NCBI GenBank assembly: GCA_910587195.1
Contig: CAJUKL010000012.1
Coordinates: forward strand, 1-56,284
DNA length: 56,284 bases
DNA from: an uncultured Clostridia bacterium
GTDB lineage: Bacteria > Bacillota > Clostridia > Lachnospirales > Anaerotignaceae
Direction of reading: 5' to 3'
Part shown: positions 49,280 to 56,284 of the stretch, piece by piece
Layout: each line of letters opens with the position of its first letter
Position numbering within the stretch: the first letter of the stretch is position 1
Translations under genes and position numbers: made by a program
Notes under the pieces: model-generated
The model's input: only the letters and a program-made list of their open reading frames with translations
What the model was told of the DNA's origin: nothing
The model's database searches: none

Positions 49280-49307
49280 AAGGCTTTTAGTTTAAACTAA
49301 AAGCCTT
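49280..49307 (-). terminator. 28-bp perfect palindrome, likely transketolase terminator
   Basis: AAGGCTTTTAGTTT is followed by its exact reverse complement, with the T-run TTTTTC on the minus-strand side. It lies beyond the repeat that ends the transketolase gene, so the repeat would be part of that transcript's 3' UTR. Confidence 0.75.
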
Positions 49308-49571
49308 AAAACCTTGGGAACTTTGTTCTCCATTTCATTCTGGTCGGTGCAGAACAAACGTCCACCGGGCGTTTTGCAACCCAAACCCTTACAAGCTTTT
49401 TGAAAAAAGCTTGACCAAAAATTTTACCTCTTACACACAGAACAAAATATATTTTTGACCATTGGTGTTCTGTTGTCATTCAACTAAAACAGCCATTCAA
49501 CTTTAACTCACGGCTGCAAAACACTAGTTTTGCTCAAAAGTTCTTTGCTTACTTTCTTTCAAGAAAGTAAG
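49308..49571 (+). repeat. Dispersed hairpin repeat R8
   Basis: Forward and nearly complete: an H4-like CCTTGGGAACTTTGTTCTCC, AACGTCCACCGGGCGTT (palindrome with one G-T and one mismatch), H1 (49392-49413, CAAGC/GCTTG), a GTGTTCTGTTGTC body, H2 (GCAAAAC, ACTA, GTTTTGC, near 49516) and H3 at 49548-49571. The transketolase stop (TGA, 49559-49561) falls in the H3 loop. Confidence 0.82.
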
Positions 49572-51541
49572 GTTAAAGCTGTTTCTACCACTTTTTCTAC
49601 TGTAAAACCAAAGTCCTTGAATAAAGTTCCGGCTGGAGCAGATTCTCCAAAATGGTCAATCGTAATTGTTGCACCATCTAAACCAACATATTTATGCCAG
49701 CCAAAAGAAGATGCTGCTTCTACTACAACTCTTTTTCTTACAGCATTTGGTAATACACTTTCTTTATATTCTATAGATTGTTCTTCAAACAACTCAAAGC
49801 TTGGCATACTAATGACTCTAGCCTTGATTCCTTTTTTTGCTAATTCATCATAAGCTTTATAAATCAATTCTACCTCTGAACCACTTGCCATAAGCAACAC
49901 ATCAGGTGTTCCTTCACAATCTCTTAAAATATAAGCACCTTTTAAGGCTTCTTTTCCTGTACCATCTAACAATGGTAAATTTTGTCTTGTCAATATCAAT
50001 GCTGTTGGGGAAGTTGTCCGAAGAAGTCCTGCTAACCAACCTGCTGCTGTTTCTCTTGTGTCGCAAGGACGGAATACAGTATAATTTGGCATACTTCTTA
50101 ATGCTGCTAAATGTTCCACCGGCTGGTGTGTTGGGCCATCTTCTCCAACTCCAATGCTATCATGAGTCATAATGCTGATGACAGGTAATTTCATCAGCGC
50201 AGACATTCTTAAACCAGATTTCATATAATCACTAAATACAAAAAAGCCTGCAATATAAGGTCTTAAGCCACCATGCGCTGCCATTGCATTTGCCATTGCT
50301 GTCATGGCAAATTCTCTGATGCCAAAATGAAGATTGGAACCAGCTGGATTTTGCGCAGAATAATATTCTCTGTCTTTCATTACAGATTTATTAGAAGGTG
50401 CTAAATCGGCAGATCCACCAATTAAATTTGGAATTACCTTTGACAGTTTTTGCAATACCTTTTCAGAGGAAGCTCTGGTTGCAATATCACCTTCATAAGT
50501 CCAATACTCTGCATCGTTTAATAAATCCACTGGTAATGTATCACTATGCCAAATATCCCATTCTTTTGCTAATTCTGGATTTGCTTTTCTATAGTTTGCA
50601 AATAATTCATTCCATTGTTGTTCTTTTTTGGCAAACTCTGCTTTTAATGTTTCCATATGTGCAGCAACTTCTTTTGGAACTGCAAATGCTTCTGTTTCTG
50701 TCCAGCCAAGTGCTTGCTTCATTGCTTTAATTTCTTCTTCTCCTAAAGGTTCGCCATGTGCAGAAGCCTTTCCTTGTTTATTAGGTGCGCCATAACCGAT
50801 TACAGTATCTATTTTAATAATAGAAGGTTTTGTTTTTTCTGCCTTTGCAAATTCGATTGCTTTTGCAATCGTGTTAATATCCGTACCATCCACTACTTCT
50901 TGAATATGCCAACCATAGGCTTCAAAACGTTTTAATACATCTTCTGTAAAAGCAATTTCTGTATTACCTTCTATGGTGATGTTATTGGAATCATAAAGCA
51001 ATATCAATTTTCCCAGTCCCATGGTAGCAGCCAAAGAAGCAGCTTCCGCAGAAACACCTTCCATTAAACAACCATCTCCACAAAGTACAAAAGTATAATG
51101 GTCTACTATTTGATATTCTGCTGTATTAAATTTTGCTGCTAGATGTTTTTCTGCCAAAGCAAAACCAACTGCATTTGCAATACCTTGTCCCAAAGGTCCT
51201 GTTGTAATTTCAACCCCTTTCGTCAATTTATATTCTGGGTGTCCTGGTGTCAAAGAACCTTTTTGACGAAATTGTTTTAAATCCTCTATACTTAAACCAT
51301 AGCCAAACAAATGCAGCAAAGAATACAACATTGCAGAGCCATGTCCTGCTGATAATACAAATCTATCTCTATCTACCCAGTCTGGATTAGCTGGATTATG
51401 TTTCATTTGTTTTGCCCAAAGAGTATAGGCTGCTGGTGCAGCACCCAAAGGTAACCCAGGATGACCACTATTTGCTTTTTGGATTGCTTCTGCAGAAAGA
51501 AAACGAATTGTATTAACGGCTAATTGTTCTATTTCACTCAT
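49559..51541 (-). CDS. tkt: Transketolase
   Basis: A 660-aa TPP- and Mg-dependent enzyme of the pentose phosphate pathway. The first catalytic His is in SGHPGLPLGAAP near residues 25-36. GDGCLMEGVSAEAASLAATMGLGKLILLYDSNNI near 153-186 is the TPP motif. GEDGPTHQPVEHLAALRSMP near 467-486 and GSADLAPSNKS are further conserved blocks. Length is standard. It follows transaldolase by 31 bases with AGGAGG. The last codons (TLLS) and the TGA stop are within the dispersed-repeat palindrome. Confidence 0.96.
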   Translation of the reverse strand: MSEIEQLAVNTIRFLSAEAIQKANSGHPGLPLGAAPAAYTLWAKQMKHNPANPDWVDRDRFVLSAGHGSAMLYSLLHLFGYGLSIEDLKQFRQKGSLTPGHPEYKLTKGVEITTGPLGQGIANAVGFALAEKHLAAKFNTAEYQIVDHYTFVLCGDGCLMEGVSAEAASLAATMGLGKLILLYDSNNITIEGNTEIAFTEDVLKRFEAYGWHIQEVVDGTDINTIAKAIEFAKAEKTKPSIIKIDTVIGYGAPNKQGKASAHGEPLGEEEIKAMKQALGWTETEAFAVPKEVAAHMETLKAEFAKKEQQWNELFANYRKANPELAKEWDIWHSDTLPVDLLNDAEYWTYEGDIATRASSEKVLQKLSKVIPNLIGGSADLAPSNKSVMKDREYYSAQNPAGSNLHFGIREFAMTAMANAMAAHGGLRPYIAGFFVFSDYMKSGLRMSALMKLPVISIMTHDSIGVGEDGPTHQPVEHLAALRSMPNYTVFRPCDTRETAAGWLAGLLRTTSPTALILTRQNLPLLDGTGKEALKGAYILRDCEGTPDVLLMASGSEVELIYKAYDELAKKGIKARVISMPSFELFEEQSIEYKESVLPNAVRKRVVVEAASSFGWHKYVGLDGATITIDHFGESAPAGTLFKDFGFTVEKVVETALTLLS

Positions 51542-51572
51542 TCAAAAATTCCTCCTAAATTTTATTTTCTAT

Positions 51573-52220
51573 TTATTTTTTAGGTACGGTTTCCCAATCT
51601 TTTAAAAATCTTTCAATTCCAATATCTGTTAATGGATGTTTTGCCATTTGTACAATTACATTATAAGGAATGGTTGCAATATGGCAGCCTATTCTTGCTG
51701 CATTAATAACATGGAGTGGATTACGAATACTTGCTGCAATAATTTCAGTGGAAATGCCATGAACAGCAAAAATATCTACAATTTCTTCAATCAAGTTCAT
51801 ACCTTCTGTACCAATATCATCTACTCTGCCAAGGAAAGGACTGACATATGTTGCGCCTGCTCTTGCTGCAAGAAGTGCTTGTGTTGCAGAAAAAATCAAA
51901 GTAACATTTGTTTTAATGCCTTCTGCTGTTAATATTTTTACTGCCTTTAAACCTTCCAAGGTCATAGGAATTTTAATGACAATGTTTTTATGAATTTTTA
52001 CAAGTTCTCTTGCTTCCTTTACCATACCCTCATGTTCCAAGCTAATGACTTCTGCACTGATAGGGCCGTCTACAATGGTTGTAATTTCTTTTACTACTTC
52101 TACAAAATCTCTACCTTCTTTTGCAATCAAAGAAGGATTTGTTGTTACACCACAAATTACTCCTAAATCATTTGCTTCTCTAATATGTTCCACATTTGCA
52201 GTATCAATAAAAATTTTCAT
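51573..52220 (-). CDS. tal: Transaldolase, small (FSA/TalC-like)
   Basis: A 215-aa class I aldolase-fold enzyme of the short transaldolase/fructose-6-P aldolase type. MKIFIDTANVEHIREANDLG starts the protein, VCGVTTNPSLIAKEGRDF follows near 25-42, and the Schiff-base Lys is in NIVIKIPMTLEGLKA near 80-94. FSATQALLAARAGATYVSPFLGRVDDIG is near 110-137. The frame continues upstream to 52301 but AAAGGAAGAGG points to ATG 52220. With transketolase it converts pentose phosphates to glycolytic intermediates. Confidence 0.95.
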   Translation of the reverse strand: MKIFIDTANVEHIREANDLGVICGVTTNPSLIAKEGRDFVEVVKEITTIVDGPISAEVISLEHEGMVKEARELVKIHKNIVIKIPMTLEGLKAVKILTAEGIKTNVTLIFSATQALLAARAGATYVSPFLGRVDDIGTEGMNLIEEIVDIFAVHGISTEIIAASIRNPLHVINAARIGCHIATIPYNVIVQMAKHPLTDIGIERFLKDWETVPKK

Positions 52221-52447
52221 AATGCCTCTTCCTTTCTTTGTTCCACCATAGATAACTTGTTTCCTATTGTTTATTTTATAGCAAATAAACAATAAAATCA
52301 ATGATAAAATTAGATTATTTGTAAAAAGGCAATCTGTCTGTATGTTATAAATGCATAAATTGCATAAAAAAAGACAGCTATTTTCGTGATGAAAAAAAAG
52401 AAAAATCGTGACAAAAATTTTATCGTTTAAAAAAAAGAAAATTAAAA

Positions 52448-52477
52448 CAAAGGGACGGAAACCACTCCCTCCCTTTG
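52448..52477 (-). terminator. Terminator of the cysteine desulfurase gene
   Basis: CAAAGGGA (52448-52455) with TCCCTTTG (52470-52477) and a 14-base loop; on the minus strand followed by TTTTAATTTTC. It lies just past the gene's stop. The rest of 52221-52487 is very AT-rich and shows no further gene. Confidence 0.75.
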
Positions 52478-52487
52478 CAATAAAATG

Positions 52488-53669
52488 TTATTTATTCTTT
52501 TTTAAAATTTCTTGATAAGCTGGCGACATTTCTCTTAATTTTGCAATAATCGCTGGCAATTCCTGCAACACAATCTCAACTTCTTTTTCTGTATTATCAT
52601 GTTCTAATGTCATGCGTAAAGAACCATGTGCTTTTTCGTGCGACAAACCAATTGCTAACAACACATGGGAAGGGTCAGAAGAACCTGCACTACAAGCAGA
52701 ACCACTGGAAGCAGCAATTCCTTTACTATCTAATAATAGCAACATAGATTCTCCTTCTATAAAGTCAAAAGAAAAATTGCAGTTTCCGGGTAATCTATCT
52801 TTAGGGTGTCCATTTAGCTTACTATAAGGCACTTTTTCCAAAATACCATTTATCAATTTATCTCTTAAAAAAATCAAATACTCCGTATTTTTTTCCATTT
52901 CTTCATTTGCTAATTCTATCGCTTTTCCCAATCCTACAATGCCTGCAATATTTTCTGTACCTGCACGTTTTCTTTTTTCTTGCGCACCGCCATGAATCAA
53001 AGGATGGATTGTAACCCCTTTTTTAATATAAATTGCACCAATGCCTTTTGGCGCACATAATTTATGTCCAGACAAAGAAAGTAAATCAATATTCATTTCC
53101 TTGACATCAATTTTAACATGCCCTACTGCCTGAACTGCATCTGTATGAAAATAAATTCCATGTTCTTTTGCAATCGCACCAATCTCTTTTATCGGTTGTA
53201 TGGTGCCAATTTCATTATTTGCAAACATAACTGAAATTAAAATAGTATCCTTACGGATTGCCTTTTTTAGTTCTTCTAAACTGATTTTTCCATATTCATC
53301 TACAGATAAATACGTAATTTCAAAACCTCTTTTTTGCAAATATTCGCAGGTGTGCAAAATGGCATGATGTTCTATTTTGGTTGTAATAATATGTTTTCCC
53401 TTTGTTTCCATGGCTTCTGCAATTCCTTTTAGTGCCATGTTATCACTTTCTGAACCGCCTGCTGTAAAATAAATCTCCTCTGTATCTGCATTTAATGCTT
53501 TTGCTACTTGTTCTCTTGCTTTTTCCAATGCCTTTTTACTTTTCCTTGCAATCGTGTATACACTAGAAGCATTTCCATAACTTTGCATAAAGTAAGGCAA
53601 TATTTCCTCATAGACTTCTTTTCTGACTGCTGTTGTGGCTGCATTATCAAAATATATTTTGGTTTCCAT
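52488..53669 (-). CDS. Cysteine desulfurase (NifS/IscS class)
   Basis: A 393-aa PLP enzyme that takes sulfur from cysteine for Fe-S clusters or thio-modified tRNA. FDNAATTAVRKEVYEEI near residues 7-23, TAGGSESDNMALKG near 69-82, HTDAVQAVGHVKIDV near 175-189, and SLSGHKLCAPKGIGAIY near 199-215 (PLP Lys). The catalytic Cys loop GIAASSGSACSAGSSDPSHVL is near 316-336, long as in class I enzymes. AAAGGAG precedes the ATG. No iscU, thiI or mnmA is directly adjacent here. Confidence 0.94.
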   Translation of the reverse strand: METKIYFDNAATTAVRKEVYEEILPYFMQSYGNASSVYTIARKSKKALEKAREQVAKALNADTEEIYFTAGGSESDNMALKGIAEAMETKGKHIITTKIEHHAILHTCEYLQKRGFEITYLSVDEYGKISLEELKKAIRKDTILISVMFANNEIGTIQPIKEIGAIAKEHGIYFHTDAVQAVGHVKIDVKEMNIDLLSLSGHKLCAPKGIGAIYIKKGVTIHPLIHGGAQEKRKRAGTENIAGIVGLGKAIELANEEMEKNTEYLIFLRDKLINGILEKVPYSKLNGHPKDRLPGNCNFSFDFIEGESMLLLLDSKGIAASSGSACSAGSSDPSHVLLAIGLSHEKAHGSLRMTLEHDNTEKEVEIVLQELPAIIAKLREMSPAYQEILKKNK

Positions 53670-53929
53670 AAAAACACTCCTTTTATTTTCTATTTTTAAT
53701 TACCATTTTTTTCAAAAAAACGCCAAAATTCTAAAAAAACTTATAAAATCTTCCCTTTTTCTTCGCGATTTGTATTAATTTAAAATTTTTTTCACAAAAA
53801 TTATGACATCATATTCCCGTATAATTATTTTCAAAATATAATAAATAATCAAGATTGAAATATGAGTAAATATTTTTTCTGGAATGTATAATACTATATT
53901 ATGCAATAGAATCTTAAGAGGTGATATGC
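53670..53929. promoter_or_regulatory. Divergent promoter region, iscS-like / XRE
   Basis: A 260-bp, very AT-rich gap between divergent genes. TATAAT at 53887-53892 is the likely -10 for the XRE gene; no good -35 is found at 16-18 bases. GAGGTGATATGC is its ribosome binding site. No hairpins or repeats are evident. Confidence 0.45.
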
Positions 53930-54367
53930 ATGCAATTTAAAGACCGATTAAAAATGTTAAGAAAAGAAAAAAAATTAACACAGGTTCGTTTGGGTAAAAT
54001 GTTAAACTATGGCTATACTGCTATAGCTAACTATGAATCAGGAAGAAATAATCCTTCTATTGAAGATTTGAAAAAAATCGCATCAATTTTTAATGTTTCT
54101 ATGGATTATCTTTTAGGTGTCAATGATATTCGTTACCCTTATATCAGAGATGATAACTCCAACGAGTTTAACGAGGTTCGCCGTCATTATGCGAATTTAT
54201 CCCCTAAAAAAATTCAAGAACTTCTTTTCTTTATGGAATGGTTAGAAGCTCGCCCAGAAGAAGCAGCAGAAGTTGAACAACCTGCTCAACCAAAACCATT
54301 TCTACATGTAGCAGAAGATATTTCATCCTATACAACTTCTTCAGAAGAAGAAAAAAAAGAAGAATAA
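53930..54367 (+). CDS. XRE-family transcriptional regulator
   Basis: A 145-aa protein with an N-terminal lambda-Cro-type helix-turn-helix (FKDRLKMLRKEKKLTQVRLGKMLNYGYTAIANYESGRNNPSIEDLKKIASIFNVSMDYLLGV, about residues 3-63). A short helical linker and an acidic C-terminal tail (EEAAEVEQPAQPKPF, ending TSSEEEKKEE) follow. GTG 53921 is in frame, but GAGGTGATATGC favours ATG 53930. Such regulators often control neighbouring or stress genes; here it lies between the cysteine desulfurase and recN genes, with no toxin partner visible. Confidence 0.92.
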   Translation: MQFKDRLKMLRKEKKLTQVRLGKMLNYGYTAIANYESGRNNPSIEDLKKIASIFNVSMDYLLGVNDIRYPYIRDDNSNEFNEVRRHYANLSPKKIQELLFFMEWLEARPEEAAEVEQPAQPKPFLHVAEDISSYTTSSEEEKKEE

Positions 54368-54370
54368 ACA

Positions 54371-54403
54371 AAAAAGACAATACTTTTTCGGTATTGTCTT
54401 TTT
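54371..54403. terminator. Bidirectional terminator
   Basis: AAAAAGACAATAC (54371-54383) with GTATTGTCTTTTT (54391-54403), loop TTTTTCG. It lies between the convergent XRE and recN genes. Confidence 0.9.
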
Positions 54404-54408
54404 GTTTT

Positions 54409-56097
54409 CTATTTTAGTGCATTGGCTTGTTCTTTTAATTCCTTTGCAGCTATCCAAGTTGTTTCTGTTATTTTTACTCCACCAATTAAGCGGGCAATTT
54501 CTGAAACAGATTTTTCTTTATCCAAAGCAGTTACTGTTGTAATGGTTTTTTGTTCTTCACTATTTTTTTCAATTAAAAGGTGATGGTCTGCCATTGCTGC
54601 AATTTGAGGTAAATGCGTAATACAAATAATTTGGTGGGTTTTTGCAATAAATGCCATTTTTTCCGCTACTTTTTGCGCTGTCCTACCACTCACTCCTGTA
54701 TCAATTTCATCAAATATGAACACTTCAATATTATCTGCTTTTGCTAAAACTGTTTTTAATGCCAACATAACACGTGACATTTCACCACCAGATGCAATTT
54801 TGGTTAAAGGTTTTAATTCTTCTCCGGCATTTGCAGAAATTAAAAATTCTACTTTATCTTTTCCGTTATGGGTCATTTCTTTTTTATCTTCTATGGAAAT
54901 CATAAACCTACCATATTTCATTTCTAAATCCCATAACTGTCTTTCAATTTCTTTTTGAATTTCTTGCGCTTTTTTCTTTCTAATGTTACTCAAATTTTCT
55001 GCTTTTTGGAACAATTCTTGTTCTATCTTTTTCTTTTTTTGATTTAACTGTTGTACCATTTCCTCACTATTAGATAAAAAATCTAGTTCTTCTGTTGCAT
55101 CTTGATAAAATTGCAAAATTTCTTTGACACTATTTCCATATTTCTTTTTTAAATGATAAATTAACTGTATTCTTTCTTCTATATTTTCCAGTTCTTCCGG
55201 TTCTTCTAAAATGGTATCACTATAATGTTTTAAATCTCTGACAGCATCATCTAGCTGTGCATAAACAGAAGATAATGCTTCATAAATAGGAGTTACTTTT
55301 TCATCATATTTTGTTAAGTCTGCAATGTCCTGTAATGCCTTAGAAAGTTGGTCAATCGAAGAAGATTGGATTTCCGTTCCGTGATATAGCAAACACAAGC
55401 TATTTTCTGTTAAATTTTTAATTTTTTCTGCATTGATAAGTCTTTTTTTAGTTTCTAATAGTTCTTCTTCTTCTGCCGCACGGAGTTTTGCTTGTGCAAT
55501 TTCTTCCACCTGAAATTGTAACAAGTCAATTTTTCTTGCTCTTTGCTGTTCATCGCCTAACAATTTTTCCAAGTTTTTTTGAAGTTCCTTATATGTTTTA
55601 TAAGTAACTTCAAAATCTTGTTTTGCTTGTTCTAATTCTTTGCCACAAAAACGGTCAAGAATTTGAATATGTTTTGCAGTATTGAGCAAAGACTGATGAT
55701 TATGTTGCCCATGAATATCTAGCAACCCTTCTGCACACTCTTTCATCATGCCTACTGTCACAATGTTACCATTGATACGGCAAATGGTTTTTCCAGACTG
55801 ATTCATAGTTCTTGTTAAAAGTATGGCACCATCTTCTTCTATAGAAATTCCATTTTCTTCTAATCTTTTAAAAATGCTTTTATCTTTTACGCTAAAAACA
55901 GCCTCAACCAGTGCCATTTTTTCGCCTTTTCTTAAAAAATTACTACTCGTTCTTTCTCCTAATGCAAAATTAAGGGAATCAATTACCATTGATTTCCCTG
56001 CACCAGTTTCTCCAGAAATAATATTTAATCCATTTTGAAAATCAATTTCACTCTCTGTAATTAACGCTACGTTTTTAATATGCAAATGTTCTAGCAT
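54409..56097 (-). CDS. recN: DNA repair protein RecN
   Basis: A 562-aa SMC-like ATPase acting in double-strand-break repair. Walker A GETGAGKSMVIDSLNFALG is at about residues 29-47. Two long coiled-coil segments (about 155-230 and 300-370) flank a central region. Signature KIASGGEMSRVMLALK is near 428-443, Walker B VFIFDEIDTGVSGRTA near 457-472 and the H-loop ICITHLPQIAAMADHH near 490-505. Length is standard. AGGAGAAAAATAAG precedes the ATG. A dispersed repeat starts about 30 bases upstream of its start codon. Confidence 0.95.
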   Translation of the reverse strand: MLEHLHIKNVALITESEIDFQNGLNIISGETGAGKSMVIDSLNFALGERTSSNFLRKGEKMALVEAVFSVKDKSIFKRLEENGISIEEDGAILLTRTMNQSGKTICRINGNIVTVGMMKECAEGLLDIHGQHNHQSLLNTAKHIQILDRFCGKELEQAKQDFEVTYKTYKELQKNLEKLLGDEQQRARKIDLLQFQVEEIAQAKLRAAEEEELLETKKRLINAEKIKNLTENSLCLLYHGTEIQSSSIDQLSKALQDIADLTKYDEKVTPIYEALSSVYAQLDDAVRDLKHYSDTILEEPEELENIEERIQLIYHLKKKYGNSVKEILQFYQDATEELDFLSNSEEMVQQLNQKKKKIEQELFQKAENLSNIRKKKAQEIQKEIERQLWDLEMKYGRFMISIEDKKEMTHNGKDKVEFLISANAGEELKPLTKIASGGEMSRVMLALKTVLAKADNIEVFIFDEIDTGVSGRTAQKVAEKMAFIAKTHQIICITHLPQIAAMADHHLLIEKNSEEQKTITTVTALDKEKSVSEIARLIGGVKITETTWIAAKELKEQANALK

Positions 56098-56132
56098 CTT
56101 ATTTTTCTCCTACCATTTACTTTAAAACCTTA

Positions 56133-56284
56133 CAAGCTTTTTGAAAAAAGCTTGACCAAAAACTTTATCTTTTACATACAGAACAATTTCTAAATTTTTT
56201 TCCGCTAGTGCTCCGTTGTCGTTCATCTACAACAACCACTTCACTCCAACACACAGCAGCGAAATGTTAGTTTCGCACAAAAGT
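56133..56284 (+). repeat. Dispersed hairpin repeat R9 (right end cut by window)
   Basis: Forward orientation: H1 56133-56154 (CAAGC/GCTTG), a GTGCTCCGTTGTCG body and H2 56259-56276 (GCGAAA, TGTTAG, TTTCGC). It runs out at CACAAAAGT, just before the expected H3. Its H1 right arm GCTTGACC is the sequence with which the window starts at base 1. Confidence 0.8.

Noticed and set aside
53930..54367. XRE regulator as antitoxin of a toxin-antitoxin pair
   Set aside because: No small partner gene lies on either side; neighbours are cysteine desulfurase and recN.

Overview
The window is about 56 kb of AT-rich DNA from a low-GC, anaerobic, Gram-positive bacterium. It is best read as a member of the Clostridia, probably Lachnospirales-like; no 16S gene is present, so this is inferred. 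The signs are strong GGAGG-type ribosome binding sites, a fused ispH-S1 (rpsA-like) gene in a cmk-plsC-ispH cluster, a butyryl-CoA-type dehydrogenase behind a Rex box, a class-2 galT, a feoAB operon and a PTS sucrose operon. Nothing resembles a prophage, a CRISPR array or a complete transposase.

Layout. 1-5.8 kb (+): an operon for a BmpA-type nucleoside ABC transporter (ATPase and two permeases), an ADP-ribosylglycohydrolase-family protein and a flavodoxin-fold reductase. 5.8-9.4 kb (-): a VOC protein, feoB, feoA with a tiny coupled ORF, and a two-cluster ferredoxin-like protein. 9.6-15.4 kb (-): sucrose PTS, sucrose-6-P hydrolase and fructokinase, under a LacI-type regulator gene upstream. 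15.5-17.6 kb (-): diaminopropionate ammonia-lyase, a HAD phosphatase and a cupin. 17.7-22.7 kb (-): trmB, a hypothetical, rsmA, another hypothetical and htrA. 22.8-25.8 kb (-): a polar amino-acid ABC transporter and deoC. 26.3-33.2 kb (-): a secreted unknown, then histidine phosphatase, FAD oxidoreductase, aroH, cmk, plsC and ispH-S1. 33.4-38.9 kb (+): an aminotransferase, a small ORF, an HxlR regulator, tRNA-Arg(CCG), galT and a highly charged one-pass membrane protein; a small minus-strand gene sits between the tRNA and galT. 39.5-40.7 kb (-): a broken surface-protein gene between two repeat clusters. 41.0-46.2 kb (-): thrC, a YgiQ radical-SAM protein and an rRNA m5C methyltransferase. 46.3-47.3 kb (+): a flavin reductase-like protein and a small basic protein. 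47.3-53.7 kb (-): acyl-CoA dehydrogenase, thpR, transketolase and transaldolase, and a cysteine desulfurase. 53.9-56.1 kb: an XRE regulator (+) and recN (-).

The most unusual feature is a family of dispersed, modular, hairpin-rich non-coding repeats, present about ten times in whole or in part and also at both ends of the window. Several hairpins differ between copies by matched changes on both arms, so pairing is kept. Copies abut or overlap gene 3' ends; in three genes (the LacI regulator, thrC and transketolase) the terminal palindrome supplies the stop codon. One copy (25.9-26.2 kb) has imperfect inverted ends like a MITE. I know of no name for this family. It is the best candidate here for something undescribed.

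Starts were adjusted wherever a Shine-Dalgarno sequence lies inside the longest open frame; the reasons are given gene by gene. Homology statements rest on motifs recognised by eye, not on searches.
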